A stretch of 64,000 bases of DNA from Acidobacteriota bacterium (GCA_029781975.1 JAKOVQ010000003.1:314034-378033); one strand, 5' to 3'. Positions 45,153 to 51,746 are shown, counted from the stretch's first letter. A program made the numbers and translations. The notes: a model not told the origin generated them from the sequence alone.

Positions 45153-45826
45153 TCAACATCACCCTCAACGGGGTCCCGCTGGAAGTGGAGAAGGGGACGA
45201 CGCTCCTCGAGGCGGCGCAGTTCCTCGGCTTCCCCATCCCGACGCTCTGCCACATGGAGGGCCTCCACCCCTACGGGGCGTGCCGCCTATGCATCGTCGA
45301 GATCGGGGAAGGGCCGCGGGCGAAGCTCGTCTCCTCGTGCACCTACCCGGCGGAGGAGGGGCTGAAGGTCCGCACCTCCTCGTCGCGGGTCGTGAAGGCG
45401 CGCCGGATGGTCATCGAGCTCCTCCTCGCGAGCTGCCCCCAGTCGAAGACCATCCAGGACATCGCCTCGGCGCACGACGTGCGCCAGCAGAGGTTCCGCC
45501 AGGAGCACGAGGACTGCATCCTCTGCGGCCGCTGCGTCAGGATGTGCGAGGAGCAGATGGTCGCCAAGGCGATCGGCTTCGTCGGTCGCGGCGCGGGGCG
45601 GGCCATCGGCACCCCCTTCGGGAAGCGCTCCGAGGTCTGCCGGCAGTGCGGTGGCTGCATGTACGTCTGCCCCGCCTGCGAGCTCCGCTGCACCTACAGC
45701 GAGCCCGACAAGGCGATCTGCGGCGGCTGCGCGAACCTCGCGCCGCCGTGCCTCGAGAAGGAACAGTTCGACGACCTGATGTGCTACATGAAGCCCTGCG
45801 TGGCGTGCGAGATCCCGAAGAGCTGA
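45149..45826 (+). CDS. NuoG-N/HoxU-like [2Fe-2S] plus multi-[4Fe-4S] electron-transfer subunit
   Basis: 225 residues. N-terminal plant-type [2Fe-2S] ferredoxin with Cys34, Cys45, Cys48 and Cys64; then the complex-I-like His/Cys segment (HEDCILCGRCVRMCEEQ) and a second group CRQCGGCMYVCPACELRC. After this the NuoG catalytic region is absent; instead a Cys-rich tail (CGGCANLAPPC, CYMKPCVAC) follows. It is therefore the electron-wire part of NuoG, as in HoxU or HydA N-terminal regions, and should dock with the NuoE/NuoF-like chains encoded before it. ATG overlaps the previous stop (ATGA), so subunits are made together. It could feed ferredoxin or the FMN domain encoded next. Confidence 0.9.
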   Translation: MINITLNGVPLEVEKGTTLLEAAQFLGFPIPTLCHMEGLHPYGACRLCIVEIGEGPRAKLVSSCTYPAEEGLKVRTSSSRVVKARRMVIELLLASCPQSKTIQDIASAHDVRQQRFRQEHEDCILCGRCVRMCEEQMVAKAIGFVGRGAGRAIGTPFGKRSEVCRQCGGCMYVCPACELRCTYSEPDKAICGGCANLAPPCLEKEQFDDLMCYMKPCVACEIPKS

Positions 45827-45844
45827 GAGGCTGAGGAGCAGACC

Positions 45845-47431
45845 ATGACGCTTTCGAGAGTGAACTCATCGGCGGCGACCCTGACGAAGAACAGGACGGA
45901 GGGGTCGGTCGTCCCCTCCTCCGGGATGTGCGTCACCTGCGTCGACGGGTGCGTGGGGATGTGCGAGATCGGCAAGTCGGCCTACCGGGGCCACGAGGTG
46001 ATCTACCCGCAGCCGTTCGGCGTCATCACGACGGCGGCGGAGAAGCTCTACCCGGTCGACTACTCGCACTTCAACATCATGGGGACCGCCGTCGGCGCCC
46101 ACGGCATCGTCGAGGACTCGGACCGGGCGATCTTCCCGGCCGTGGACCTCGAGGTGGCGCTCGGGCACGACCGGAAGATCCGGTTCCGGTATCCCTGGAT
46201 CATCCCGGGGATCGGCTCGACGAACATCGCCAAGAACAACTGGGAGGGGATCGCCATAGGGTCGGCGCTGGCGGGGACGGGCCTGACGATCGGCGAGAAC
46301 GTCGTCGGGATGGACCCGGAGGCGGTCATCCGGAACGGCAAGGTCGTCGACGCGGTCGACCTGAAGAACCGGGTCAAGCTCTACAAGGACCACGTGAGGG
46401 ACGGCTACGGCGCCATCGTCGTCCAGGCGAACATCGAGGACACGCGGCTCGGCGCGCAGGAGTACGCCATCGAGAAGCTCGGCGTCGAGATCGTCGAGCT
46501 GAAGTGGGGGCAGGGGGCCAAGGACATCGGCGGCGAGGTCAAGATCCGGGAGCTGAAGAAGGCCCAGCTCCTCCACGACCGGGGCTACATCGTCCTGCCG
46601 AACCCGCACGACCCGCACGTCATCCACGCGTTCGAGCACGGTGCCTTCAAGGAGTTCGAGCGCCACTCGCGCGTCGGGATGGTCAGCGAGGAAGGCTTCG
46701 CGAAGCGGGTGGACGAGCTCCGCCGCGCGGGCGCCAAGTACGTCTTCCTCAAGACGGGGGCCTACCGCCCCGCCGACCTCGCGCGGGCGGTGAAGTTCGC
46801 CTCGAAGTACAGGATCGACCTCCTCACCGTGGACGGCGCCGGCGGCGGCACCGGGATGAGCCCGTGGCGGATGATGAACGAGTGGGGCGTCCCGCCCGTG
46901 GAGCTCCACTCCCTCCTCTACGGCTACGCCAAGGGGCTGGCCGACAAGGGCGAGTACCTCCCGGCGATCGCGGTCGCGGGAGGCTTCACGTTCGAGGACC
47001 AGATCTTCAAGGGCCTCGCGATGGGCGCCCCCTACGTCAAGCTCGTCGGCATGGCCCGGAGCCCGATCGCCGCCGCGATGGTGGGGAAGACCATCGGGCG
47101 GGGGATCGACGAGGGGATCCTCCCCGTTTACGTCGAGCGGTTCGGCAACACGAAGGACGAGATCTTCGTCACCGCCGCCGAGCTCCGCAAGCAGCTGGGG
47201 GACGAGGAGTTCGAGAGGATCCCGGCCGGAGCCCTCGGCCTCTACACCTACTACGAGCGGCTCGCCCAGGGGCTCCGCCAGCTGATGGCGGGGAGCCGGA
47301 AGTTCGCCTGCTCGTACATCTCCCGCGACGACATCTGCTCCCTCACGAAGGAGGCCGCGGCGGTCTCCGGCATCACGTACGTCATGGACGTCGACAAGGT
47401 GGAGGCCGAGAGGATCCTCGTGACGGCGTAG
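45845..47431 (+). CDS. Glutamate-synthase-type FMN-binding domain protein (GltB2-like, no glutaminase domain)
   Basis: 528 residues. The bulk is the FMN-binding (beta/alpha)8 domain of glutamate synthase: GIGSTNIAKNNWEGIAIGSALAG, KTGAYRPADLARAVKFASKY, DGAGGGTGMSPWRMMNEWG and AVAGGFTFEDQIFKGLAMGAPYVK (phosphate site). The glutaminase N-terminal domain and the C-terminal GXGXG domain are absent, and the [3Fe-4S] cysteine motif normally after the FMN site is not seen. Instead the N-terminus carries Cys29, Cys32, Cys36 and Cys40, a four-cysteine site likely for [4Fe-4S]. Without glutaminase it would use free ammonia or reduce another 2-oxo acid. It belongs to the NuoE-NuoF/GltD-FeS operon, 18 bp after the previous gene, and ends before tRNA-Cys. 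Confidence 0.88.
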   Translation: MTLSRVNSSAATLTKNRTEGSVVPSSGMCVTCVDGCVGMCEIGKSAYRGHEVIYPQPFGVITTAAEKLYPVDYSHFNIMGTAVGAHGIVEDSDRAIFPAVDLEVALGHDRKIRFRYPWIIPGIGSTNIAKNNWEGIAIGSALAGTGLTIGENVVGMDPEAVIRNGKVVDAVDLKNRVKLYKDHVRDGYGAIVVQANIEDTRLGAQEYAIEKLGVEIVELKWGQGAKDIGGEVKIRELKKAQLLHDRGYIVLPNPHDPHVIHAFEHGAFKEFERHSRVGMVSEEGFAKRVDELRRAGAKYVFLKTGAYRPADLARAVKFASKYRIDLLTVDGAGGGTGMSPWRMMNEWGVPPVELHSLLYGYAKGLADKGEYLPAIAVAGGFTFEDQIFKGLAMGAPYVKLVGMARSPIAAAMVGKTIGRGIDEGILPVYVERFGNTKDEIFVTAAELRKQLGDEEFERIPAGALGLYTYYERLAQGLRQLMAGSRKFACSYISRDDICSLTKEAAAVSGITYVMDVDKVEAERILVTA

Positions 47432-47463
47432 GGCCCCTGGAGAAGGCCCCGTCCCGGGTCTGC

Positions 47464-47469
47464 TATCAT
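47464..47469 (+). promoter_or_regulatory. -10 box TATCAT upstream of tRNA-Cys
   Basis: TATCAT 21 nt before the mature tRNA-Cys 5' end, directly after the redox operon; transcribes the tRNA independently. Confidence 0.4.
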
Positions 47470-47490
47470 CCCCCGCCCCGAGGGGTACTC

Positions 47491-47566
47491 GGCGACGTAC
47501 CCAAGTGGTTAAGGGAAGGCTCTGCAAAAGCCTCATTCGTCGGTTCGAATCCGACCGTCGCCTCCA
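47491..47566 (+). tRNA. tRNA-Cys (anticodon GCA)
   Basis: Acceptor stem GGCGACG pairs with CGTCGCC; anticodon loop CTGCAAA gives GCA; the T-arm GTTCGAAT is standard; discriminator is T as in tRNA-Cys; CCA is encoded. Confidence 0.95.
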
Positions 47567-47576
47567 CGAAGATCCC

Positions 47577-47608
47577 GCCGCCGCGCCCCCGCGCGGCGGC
47601 TTCTTTTT
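47577..47608 (+). terminator. Rho-independent terminator after tRNA-Cys
   Basis: Perfect 10-bp stem GCCGCCGCGC / GCGCGGCGGC, 4-nt C loop, followed by TTCTTTTT. It lies between tRNA-Cys and tRNA-Leu. Confidence 0.85.
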
Positions 47609-47627
47609 CGGTAGGCTTCCGGAAGGC

Positions 47628-47712
47628 GCCGGAGTGGCGGAATGGCAGACGCAGGGGCCTTAAAAGCCCCAGGCCCGCAAGGGCCGTGAGGGTTCGATCC
47701 CCTCCTCCGGCA
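47628..47712 (+). tRNA. tRNA-Leu (anticodon TAA)
   Basis: 85-nt type II tRNA: acceptor GCCGGAG pairs with CTCCGGC, anticodon loop CTTAAAA gives TAA (Leu, UUA/UUG), a long variable arm (CCCGCAAGGG), discriminator A. CCA is not encoded. It borders the accessory region that starts at about 47.8 kb. Confidence 0.93.
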
Positions 47713-47834
47713 CGATGTGACGTCGGTGGGACGGGCTCCCGCGCCCCCGGCACCCGTCCCCGGACGCCATCTGTCCGGGTGGGGGTCCGAGGTTTCATCG
47801 GGATGCGGCGTCGGCCAGGACCGGAGGGCACGCC

Positions 47835-48263
47835 ATGAGGTGGTACTTCGACCGGGAAGACGGTCTCGTTAAGCCCGCGGAGCTGAGTCGGCGCCGGTTC
47901 GTCTTCCTCGTCGGGCTGGGAGCGGCGGGCATCGCGGCGTCGCACTCCGGCTCGCTCGGGCCGTTCCTGCCGGAAGGCCTCGGCGAGGGCGCCTTCGCCG
48001 CCTCGGGGCCGGTACTCGACGTCGCGTACTTCCACGGGAACTTCGTCGACTCGATTCTCCGGCCGGCAGGGCTCGAGGTCTCCCCGGAGAACTCGTTCGA
48101 GGAGCTCATGTACGGCCAGGAGTACGTGGGAATGGCGTTCCCCGGTCTGGCGCTGGAGAGCGTCGAGGAGGTCGTCGATCCGGCAGGCTCGCGAGTGCGT
48201 ACGATCCGCGTCTGCTGGGCCACGGAGCTGGTCCGCGGGTCCGGCCGGGACGCCCGCGTCTGA
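47835..48263 (+). CDS. Hypothetical protein with twin-arginine-like signal
   Basis: 142 residues, not recognised. Near the N-terminus SRRRFVFLVGLGAAGIAAS is a twin-arginine-type signal (SRRxFV) leading to a hydrophobic stretch, so export through Tat is plausible. The rest (GPVLDVAYFHGNFVDSIL, ENSFEELMYGQEYVGMAF) shows no known motif or metal site. The stop is 30 bp from the converging 144-residue orphan gene. It could be a fragment of a larger exported oxidoreductase or a lineage-specific protein. Start ATG is preceded by GGAGGGCACGCC. Confidence 0.55.
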   Translation: MRWYFDREDGLVKPAELSRRRFVFLVGLGAAGIAASHSGSLGPFLPEGLGEGAFAASGPVLDVAYFHGNFVDSILRPAGLEVSPENSFEELMYGQEYVGMAFPGLALESVEEVVDPAGSRVRTIRVCWATELVRGSGRDARV

Positions 48264-48293
48264 GCGCTCCGCCGCCGACGCCCGGGCGAAGGG

Positions 48294-48728
48294 TCACTTC
48301 GACTCGAGCATCTTCTTCACCCGGGCCGAGTAAACGCTGAAGTACCGCTGCCCCGTCTCGGTGTTCTTCGCGACCCACTCGGCGTTCCGGAACGCCACGG
48401 GGCTCACGTCGCGCCTGAGGTCTTCCAGGTACGGCGCGACCCGCGCGAAGAGGAAGATCCCCTCGCCGTTCGACTCCATGAAGTACTCGGGGTGGACGAT
48501 CCCGTGCCGGACGATTCCGTAGACCATCTCCCAGTAAGTCGTCGTCTGGCGCCACGGCGCGTTCAGCGGGTGGTCCCCCTTCAGGACGGCGAGGACCTCG
48601 GCGAAAGACTTCGGCCAGAAGTCGCGGTTGATCGCATTGCGCGACTCGCGCATCACGGCCTCGCGGCGCATCTCGTAGGCGCGGAACGCCAGCTCCGCGT
48701 CGTGGTGGTCGGGAATTTCCTTGCTCAT
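48294..48728 (-). CDS. Conserved-looking hypothetical protein, 144 aa
   Basis: Soluble, aromatic- and charge-rich protein I cannot place in a family. Recognisable blocks: MRRESVMRESRNAINRDFW-like N-terminal part (positions 20-40, MRREAVMRESRNAINRDF), FAEVLAVLKGDHPLNAPWRQ and a central YWEMVYGIVRHGIVHPEYFME, then NAEWVAKNTETGQRYFSVYS. No signal peptide. Its ATG overlaps the stop of the ParE-like remnant upstream (ATGA). Sits at the edge of the toxin-antitoxin patch; might be cargo or a neighbour of the toxin systems. Confidence 0.6.
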   Translation of the reverse strand: MSKEIPDHHDAELAFRAYEMRREAVMRESRNAINRDFWPKSFAEVLAVLKGDHPLNAPWRQTTTYWEMVYGIVRHGIVHPEYFMESNGEGIFLFARVAPYLEDLRRDVSPVAFRNAEWVAKNTETGQRYFSVYSARVKKMLESK

Positions 48729-48781
48729 GCAACGACTTTAGCGCAGCCGGGTTCCCGGTTCGAATCACCCGGGGCGACAGC

Positions 48782-48904
48782 GCCGCTGATCCTGTCGATG
48801 AGTCTGTAGTCCCGGACGAAGAGCTCCCTGATCTCAGGATGACCGCTCTCGGGGACGATGCGGCCTCGCTCCGGGAACCGCCGAAGGCTCCGAGCGGCCT
48901 GCTG
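48782..48904 (-). pseudogene. ParE/RelE-type toxin remnant
   Basis: A minus-strand stretch reads QQAARSLRRFPERGRIVPES and on through a segment ending DYRLIDRISG, like the C-terminal half of ParE/RelE toxins (RFPExGRVVPE...RELxxxDYRLxYR). The N-terminal half and the last strand are missing and no start codon or antitoxin belongs to it. It lies just downstream of the MazF-type gene. A decayed toxin from a former module. Confidence 0.55.
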
Positions 48905-48923
48905 CCCGACGAGAGTGCCGCCG

Positions 48924-49286
48924 TCAGCCCTCGGGCGCCGCGGGCGCGAGCCCGAAGAAGAGGCGGAGCCCCTCGTCGACCGCTCCGAGGGACGCGGGAT
49001 CGATGGAGCGATAGACGGCGACGACGCGGCGCTTGTCGACGGAGCGGACCTGGTCGGTGAGCGCCCAGGAGTCCTTCCGGAGACCGCCGGTGCCGGCGGC
49101 GACGTGCGGGTAGAGGGCGCCCTTGCCGGCCGTGCCGGTGAGCGGCACGACGCCGATGAGCGGGTAGTGCTGGTCGGCTGCAACGATCGGGTCGCTGACG
49201 ACGACGCAGGGGCGGACGTTCTTCTGCTCGTGGCCGAGCGTCGGCTCGAGGTCGACGAGGACGACCGTGCCGCGGTCGAGCCTCAT
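48924..49286 (-). CDS. MazF-type mRNA interferase toxin
   Basis: 120 residues of the MazF/PemK fold: RGTVVLVDLEPTLGHEQKNVRPCVVVS (N-terminal strand, with the arginine and Cys/Val core), IGVVPLTG and QVRSVDKRRV. MazF toxins cut mRNA, often at specific triplets. The ATG at 49286 overlaps the stop of the antitoxin gene (ATGA). Typical length. All residues needed for the fold are visible; active-site Arg and Thr/Ser positions are consistent with activity but were not verified. Confidence 0.85.
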   Translation of the reverse strand: MRLDRGTVVLVDLEPTLGHEQKNVRPCVVVSDPIVAADQHYPLIGVVPLTGTAGKGALYPHVAAGTGGLRKDSWALTDQVRSVDKRRVVAVYRSIDPASLGAVDEGLRLFFGLAPAAPEG

Positions 49287-49588
49287 CGCTTCGGCTCCGT
49301 CCATCCCTTGCCGTCCACCCACCTGACGCGGCGCCCCTGCGACGGCTCGAGGAGGCCGTCGGCGTCTTCGGAGGGGAGGGTGCCGCCCCACTCGGGGACG
49401 CCGGCCTCCGCCACGAGGAGGCTCTCCGGGTGGGGCGAGGAGATGGAGGCGCGGAGGGCCGCGCGGCGACGTCGCGCCAGCTCGCGCGTGACGGCCTCGG
49501 CCACGAAGCGGCTCCGGTTCGGCGCGGTCCGGTCCATCTCGGCGACCAGGTCTTCCGGGAGCGTGACGGTGACGCGAGAAAGCGACAT
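49283..49588 (-). CDS. Ribbon-helix-helix antitoxin of the MazF module
   Basis: 101 residues. The first 45 residues (SLSRVTVTLPEDLVAEMDRT and RSRFVAEAVTRELARRRR) form a ribbon-helix-helix DNA-binding domain; the C-terminal half (PEWGGTLPSEDADGLLEPSQ) is the likely toxin-binding segment. Cotranscribed with and coupled to the MazF gene by ATGA overlap. A TATGAT box lies 18 nt upstream, and autoregulation by the toxin-antitoxin complex is typical of the family. Confidence 0.82.
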   Translation of the reverse strand: MSLSRVTVTLPEDLVAEMDRTAPNRSRFVAEAVTRELARRRRAALRASISSPHPESLLVAEAGVPEWGGTLPSEDADGLLEPSQGRRVRWVDGKGWTEPKR

Positions 49589-49606
49589 GAGTCCCTCAGA
49601 AGTAGG

Positions 49607-49612
49607 ATCATA
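49607..49612 (-). promoter_or_regulatory. -10 box TATGAT for the MazF module
   Basis: Minus-strand TATGAT 18 nt upstream of the antitoxin ATG. The surrounding bases are visibly A/T-richer than the rest of the window. Confidence 0.4.
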
Positions 49613-49675
49613 TCAATGCTCATACCGGCTCGGCGACGAGGAAGGCAACCTCACGCAGGCCGAACCGGGCCTCGG

Positions 49676-50095
49676 CTACCTTCGACGGAATGGAGCACGC
49701 CCGAGGGCAAGGAACTCCGCCGGGGTCAGGACGAGGACTCCCGCCACGGTCTTGCCGAGGAAGGGCCCGAAGTCGCGGCGATCGCCCGTGACGAGGTGCG
49801 TGGCGCGCGCGCCGAGTGCCGCCGCGAGGACTGGCCGGTCCTTCTCGCGTAGCGCGAGCCCCGCCGGAAGGATGGTCTCGAGCTGCTCGGGTACGACGCG
49901 GAGGCGCTGGACGAGCCCCTGGAGGCGCTGGCGGGCCTCGGCGGTCTCGAGGTTCCGCCGGGCCTCCTCGATGACGTACTCCGACGCAAGGAGGTCTGCT
50001 CCTTCGATCTGCCACAGGAGCTTCAGGCGTGACGTCTCGCTCCAGGCCGCCGAGAAGAGGACGTTGGCGTCGAGGAACGGGCGAGCCCGCTTCAT
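49676..50095 (-). CDS. PIN-domain ribonuclease toxin (AbrB-linked)
   Basis: 139 residues of the PIN fold: the first acidic motif FLDANVLFSAAW (Asp at about 9), the second Glu in YVIEEARRNLE and late Asp residues in REKDRPVLAAAL and LVTGDRRDFGPF. These form the metal-dependent RNase site, so the toxin is probably active. ATG overlaps the antitoxin stop (ATGA). The pairing with an AbrB-type antitoxin makes it a VapC-like type II toxin, of the putative-PIN (COG1569-like) kind. Confidence 0.85.
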   Translation of the reverse strand: MKRARPFLDANVLFSAAWSETSRLKLLWQIEGADLLASEYVIEEARRNLETAEARQRLQGLVQRLRVVPEQLETILPAGLALREKDRPVLAAALGARATHLVTGDRRDFGPFLGKTVAGVLVLTPAEFLALGRAPFRRR

Positions 50096-50385
50096 TTCGG
50101 CGGTCGGGAGTGGGGAACGGCATCAGGGTCGATGCCGAGCCTCTCGCGGACCTCCTTGCGAGCCCTGCGGTAGTCCGCGGCGTCGACGGCCGTGTCGAGG
50201 ATGAGCGCCGCCTTCCGCTCCGGGGAATAGGTGTCCACGGGGACGGCGATGGCTGGACGGATGAGGACACCGTCCGGTGCCTCGTCGAAGACGACGAGCG
50301 TGCCGTCGCCGATTCCGAACCGCTTGCGAAGCGGGGCGGGGATGACCACCGCGCCGCGCTTGCCCACCCGGGCGGGCTCTCCCAT
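50092..50385 (-). CDS. AbrB/SpoVT-type antitoxin
   Basis: 97 residues. The N-terminal 45 residues (ARVGKRGAVVIPAPLRKRFG, then IGDGTLVVFDEAPDGVLIRP) form the swapped-hairpin AbrB DNA-binding domain; the charged C-terminal part (AADYRRARKEVRERLG) is the toxin-binding helix. The ATG follows GGGAGGCAGCC. A TATCCT box (50437-50432, minus) and an inverted repeat (50400-50420) lie just upstream and suit autorepression. Confidence 0.85.
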   Translation of the reverse strand: MGEPARVGKRGAVVIPAPLRKRFGIGDGTLVVFDEAPDGVLIRPAIAVPVDTYSPERKAALILDTAVDAADYRRARKEVRERLGIDPDAVPHSRPPK

Positions 50386-50399
50386 GGCTGCCTCCCGCG

Positions 50400-50420
50400 C
50401 CCGAATATCGGAAAATCGGG
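50400..50420 (-). promoter_or_regulatory. Inverted repeat, candidate AbrB antitoxin operator
   Basis: CCCGA...TCGGG arms with an inner CCGA-ATA-TCGG repeat, 15 bp upstream of the antitoxin ATG and downstream of the TATCCT box. Position fits binding by the toxin-antitoxin complex. Confidence 0.45.
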
Positions 50421-50571
50421 CGCCTGGCTCGAGGATACCCGAATCTGCGCGTAGGGGAATCGGGGGCTCCCGGCAGCTCTTCCGCCGGAGGTGACGACTG
50501 GATCTCGTCCGTCCGCGAGCGTGGCGTCCCAGGCGTTCCGCTCGGCACGATGGTCCTCCCTCCTCTGGACG

Positions 50572-50577
50572 TATAAT
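50572..50577 (+). promoter_or_regulatory. -10 box TATAAT for the RHH-PIN module
   Basis: Consensus TATAAT in an A/T-rich island, 21 nt before the antitoxin ATG and next to a double palindrome. Confidence 0.55.
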
Positions 50578-50586
50578 CGCACCTGG

Positions 50587-50603
50587 GAGCATGCTCATAT
50601 GAG
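50587..50603 (+). promoter_or_regulatory. Two overlapping palindromes, candidate RHH operator
   Basis: GAGCATGCTC (50587-50596) and CTCATATGAG (50594-50603) are both perfect 10-bp palindromes sharing CTC; the second covers the antitoxin ATG at 50599. Adjacent half-sites in this layout are typical of ribbon-helix-helix autorepression. Confidence 0.55.
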
Positions 50604-50826
50604 TCATCGTCTTCAAGTACTTGTACCAGAGCCTCTTGACGCACGAATCGGCAAAGCGGCCAGCCGACGTCGGATGTCTAAGGGCGCCTGGGTGAGGAAG
50701 GTGCTCGAGACGGCCCTCGACCAGGAGGCGTCGGCGGAGGATCCGGTCGTCCGGCTCGCGTCGCTCGACGCGCCGACGGGCGAGATCGACGAGATGCTCG
50801 CCGAGATCGAGGCCGGCCGGAAGTGA
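50599..50826 (+). CDS. Ribbon-helix-helix antitoxin of the RHH-PIN module
   Basis: 75 residues. The N-terminal ribbon-helix-helix fold reads HRLQVLVPEPLDARIGKAAS then RRRMSKGAWVRKVLETALDQ; the C-terminal part (LASLDAPTGEIDEMLAEIEA) is the toxin-binding tail. The start at 50599 follows the palindromic operator; an alternative upstream start at 50491 is less likely because it crosses the promoter. Early codons (CTT, CAA, GTA, CTT, GTA) are A/T-ending, unlike the surrounding genes, suggesting recent acquisition. Its stop overlaps the toxin start (GTGA). Confidence 0.85.
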   Translation: MSHRLQVLVPEPLDARIGKAASRRRMSKGAWVRKVLETALDQEASAEDPVVRLASLDAPTGEIDEMLAEIEAGRK

Positions 50827-51227
50827 CGGTCTTCGTCGACTCGAACATCCCGATGTACGTCGCCGGGCGTGCGCACCCGAATCGCGAGCCGGCGAAACGG
50901 TTCCTCGAGCGAGTCCGATCCGGAGACGTGGACGGCGTCACGAGCACCGAGGTGCTTCAGGAGATCCTGTACCGCTACACCGCGCTGGGGCAGCTCGAGC
51001 TCGGCCTCGAGGTTTACGACCTCTTCGTCCACATCTGCTCGCGCGTGCTGCCCGTCACCCTCGCCGACACGGACCGGGCCCGCATCCTCCTGCCGGGCCT
51101 GACCGGAGTGAGCGTCCGCGACGCGATCCACGCCGCCGTGATGCTGTCGAACGGAATCTCGAAGATCGCGACGTTCGAGGAGGGTTTCAGCCGGATCCCC
51201 GGCGTGCGGCGGGTGAAGCTGGGCTGA
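50823..51227 (+). CDS. PIN-domain toxin (VapC-like)
   Basis: 134 residues. PIN-domain acidic residues: first Asp in VFVDSNIPMYVAGR, Glu in SSTEVLQEI-like TSTEVLQEILYRY, and Asp in VSVRDAIHAAVMLSNGI with the family's RDAxHAA motif. Typical VapC RNase, cutting tRNA or rRNA in known cases. GTG start overlaps the antitoxin stop by four bases. Terminates 4 bp before the converging nuclease gene. Confidence 0.87.
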   Translation: MTVFVDSNIPMYVAGRAHPNREPAKRFLERVRSGDVDGVTSTEVLQEILYRYTALGQLELGLEVYDLFVHICSRVLPVTLADTDRARILLPGLTGVSVRDAIHAAVMLSNGISKIATFEEGFSRIPGVRRVKLG

Positions 51228-51231
51228 GGGC

Positions 51232-51720
51232 CTACCGGGTGTGCCGGAAGTCCCACGGGGCGACGGGGCGGGCGTCCGCCCACAGCCCCCGGCGCTCCTC
51301 CCGCGCGCGGTGCTCGGCGGCGGCGAGCTCCGGGTCGGTGGAGTAGCGGACGTAGTGCCAGGCCAGGCCCATCTCCACCAGCTCGCGATTCAGGAGCCGG
51401 CCGTCCGGGAGCGTCACGTCGCCCAGCGTCCGCCCGTAGCGGTCGATCCCGACCGGCGTCACCGCCACCGTCTTTCCGAAGGCGAGCTTCGACGTGAACG
51501 CCTTCGCCCGCGCCCCGTACGCCTGCCCCTTCTCCGGGCAGTCGATCCCGTTCAGGCGGACCTTCACCGGCTCGCGCCCCGTCAGCACCGTGATCGTGTC
51601 GCCGTCGGTTACGCCGACGACGGTTCCCTGGAACGGCTCGCGGCCGGAGCGGGTGCGGCAGGCGGGGAGGAAAGCGAGCGCGAGGACAACGAGGGGAACG
51701 AGCACCCTGCGCGGGCACAC
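51232..51720 (-). CDS. Secreted thermonuclease-like lipoprotein (SNase fold)
   Basis: 162 residues. N-terminal lipoprotein signal with lipobox LPAC (VLVPLVVLALAFLPACR), then the staphylococcal-nuclease OB-fold: TVVGVTDGDTITV (Ca-binding Asp), VRLNGIDCPEKGQAYGARAK (the catalytic Arg/Glu region), the central VDRYGRTLG-like IDRYGRTLGDV and ELVEMGLAWHYVRYS. Hydrolyses DNA/RNA at the cell surface. The start is GTG at 51720 without an obvious ribosome site, so an alternative close start is possible. Possibly a defence or nutrient-scavenging enzyme; its location next to toxin-antitoxin modules may be incidental. Confidence 0.85.
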   Translation of the reverse strand: MCPRRVLVPLVVLALAFLPACRTRSGREPFQGTVVGVTDGDTITVLTGREPVKVRLNGIDCPEKGQAYGARAKAFTSKLAFGKTVAVTPVGIDRYGRTLGDVTLPDGRLLNRELVEMGLAWHYVRYSTDPELAAAEHRAREERRGLWADARPVAPWDFRHTR

Positions 51721-51746
51721 GGACTGAACGGAGATGGCCCGCAGGT

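Noticed and set aside
41096-45826. N-module of a normal complex I operon (nuoE, nuoF, nuoG)
   Set aside because: The NuoF-like chain is fused to a GltD/NfnB unit, NuoG is cut to its electron-wire part, and a glutamate-synthase domain is encoded in the operon; this is not a standard complex I N-module.
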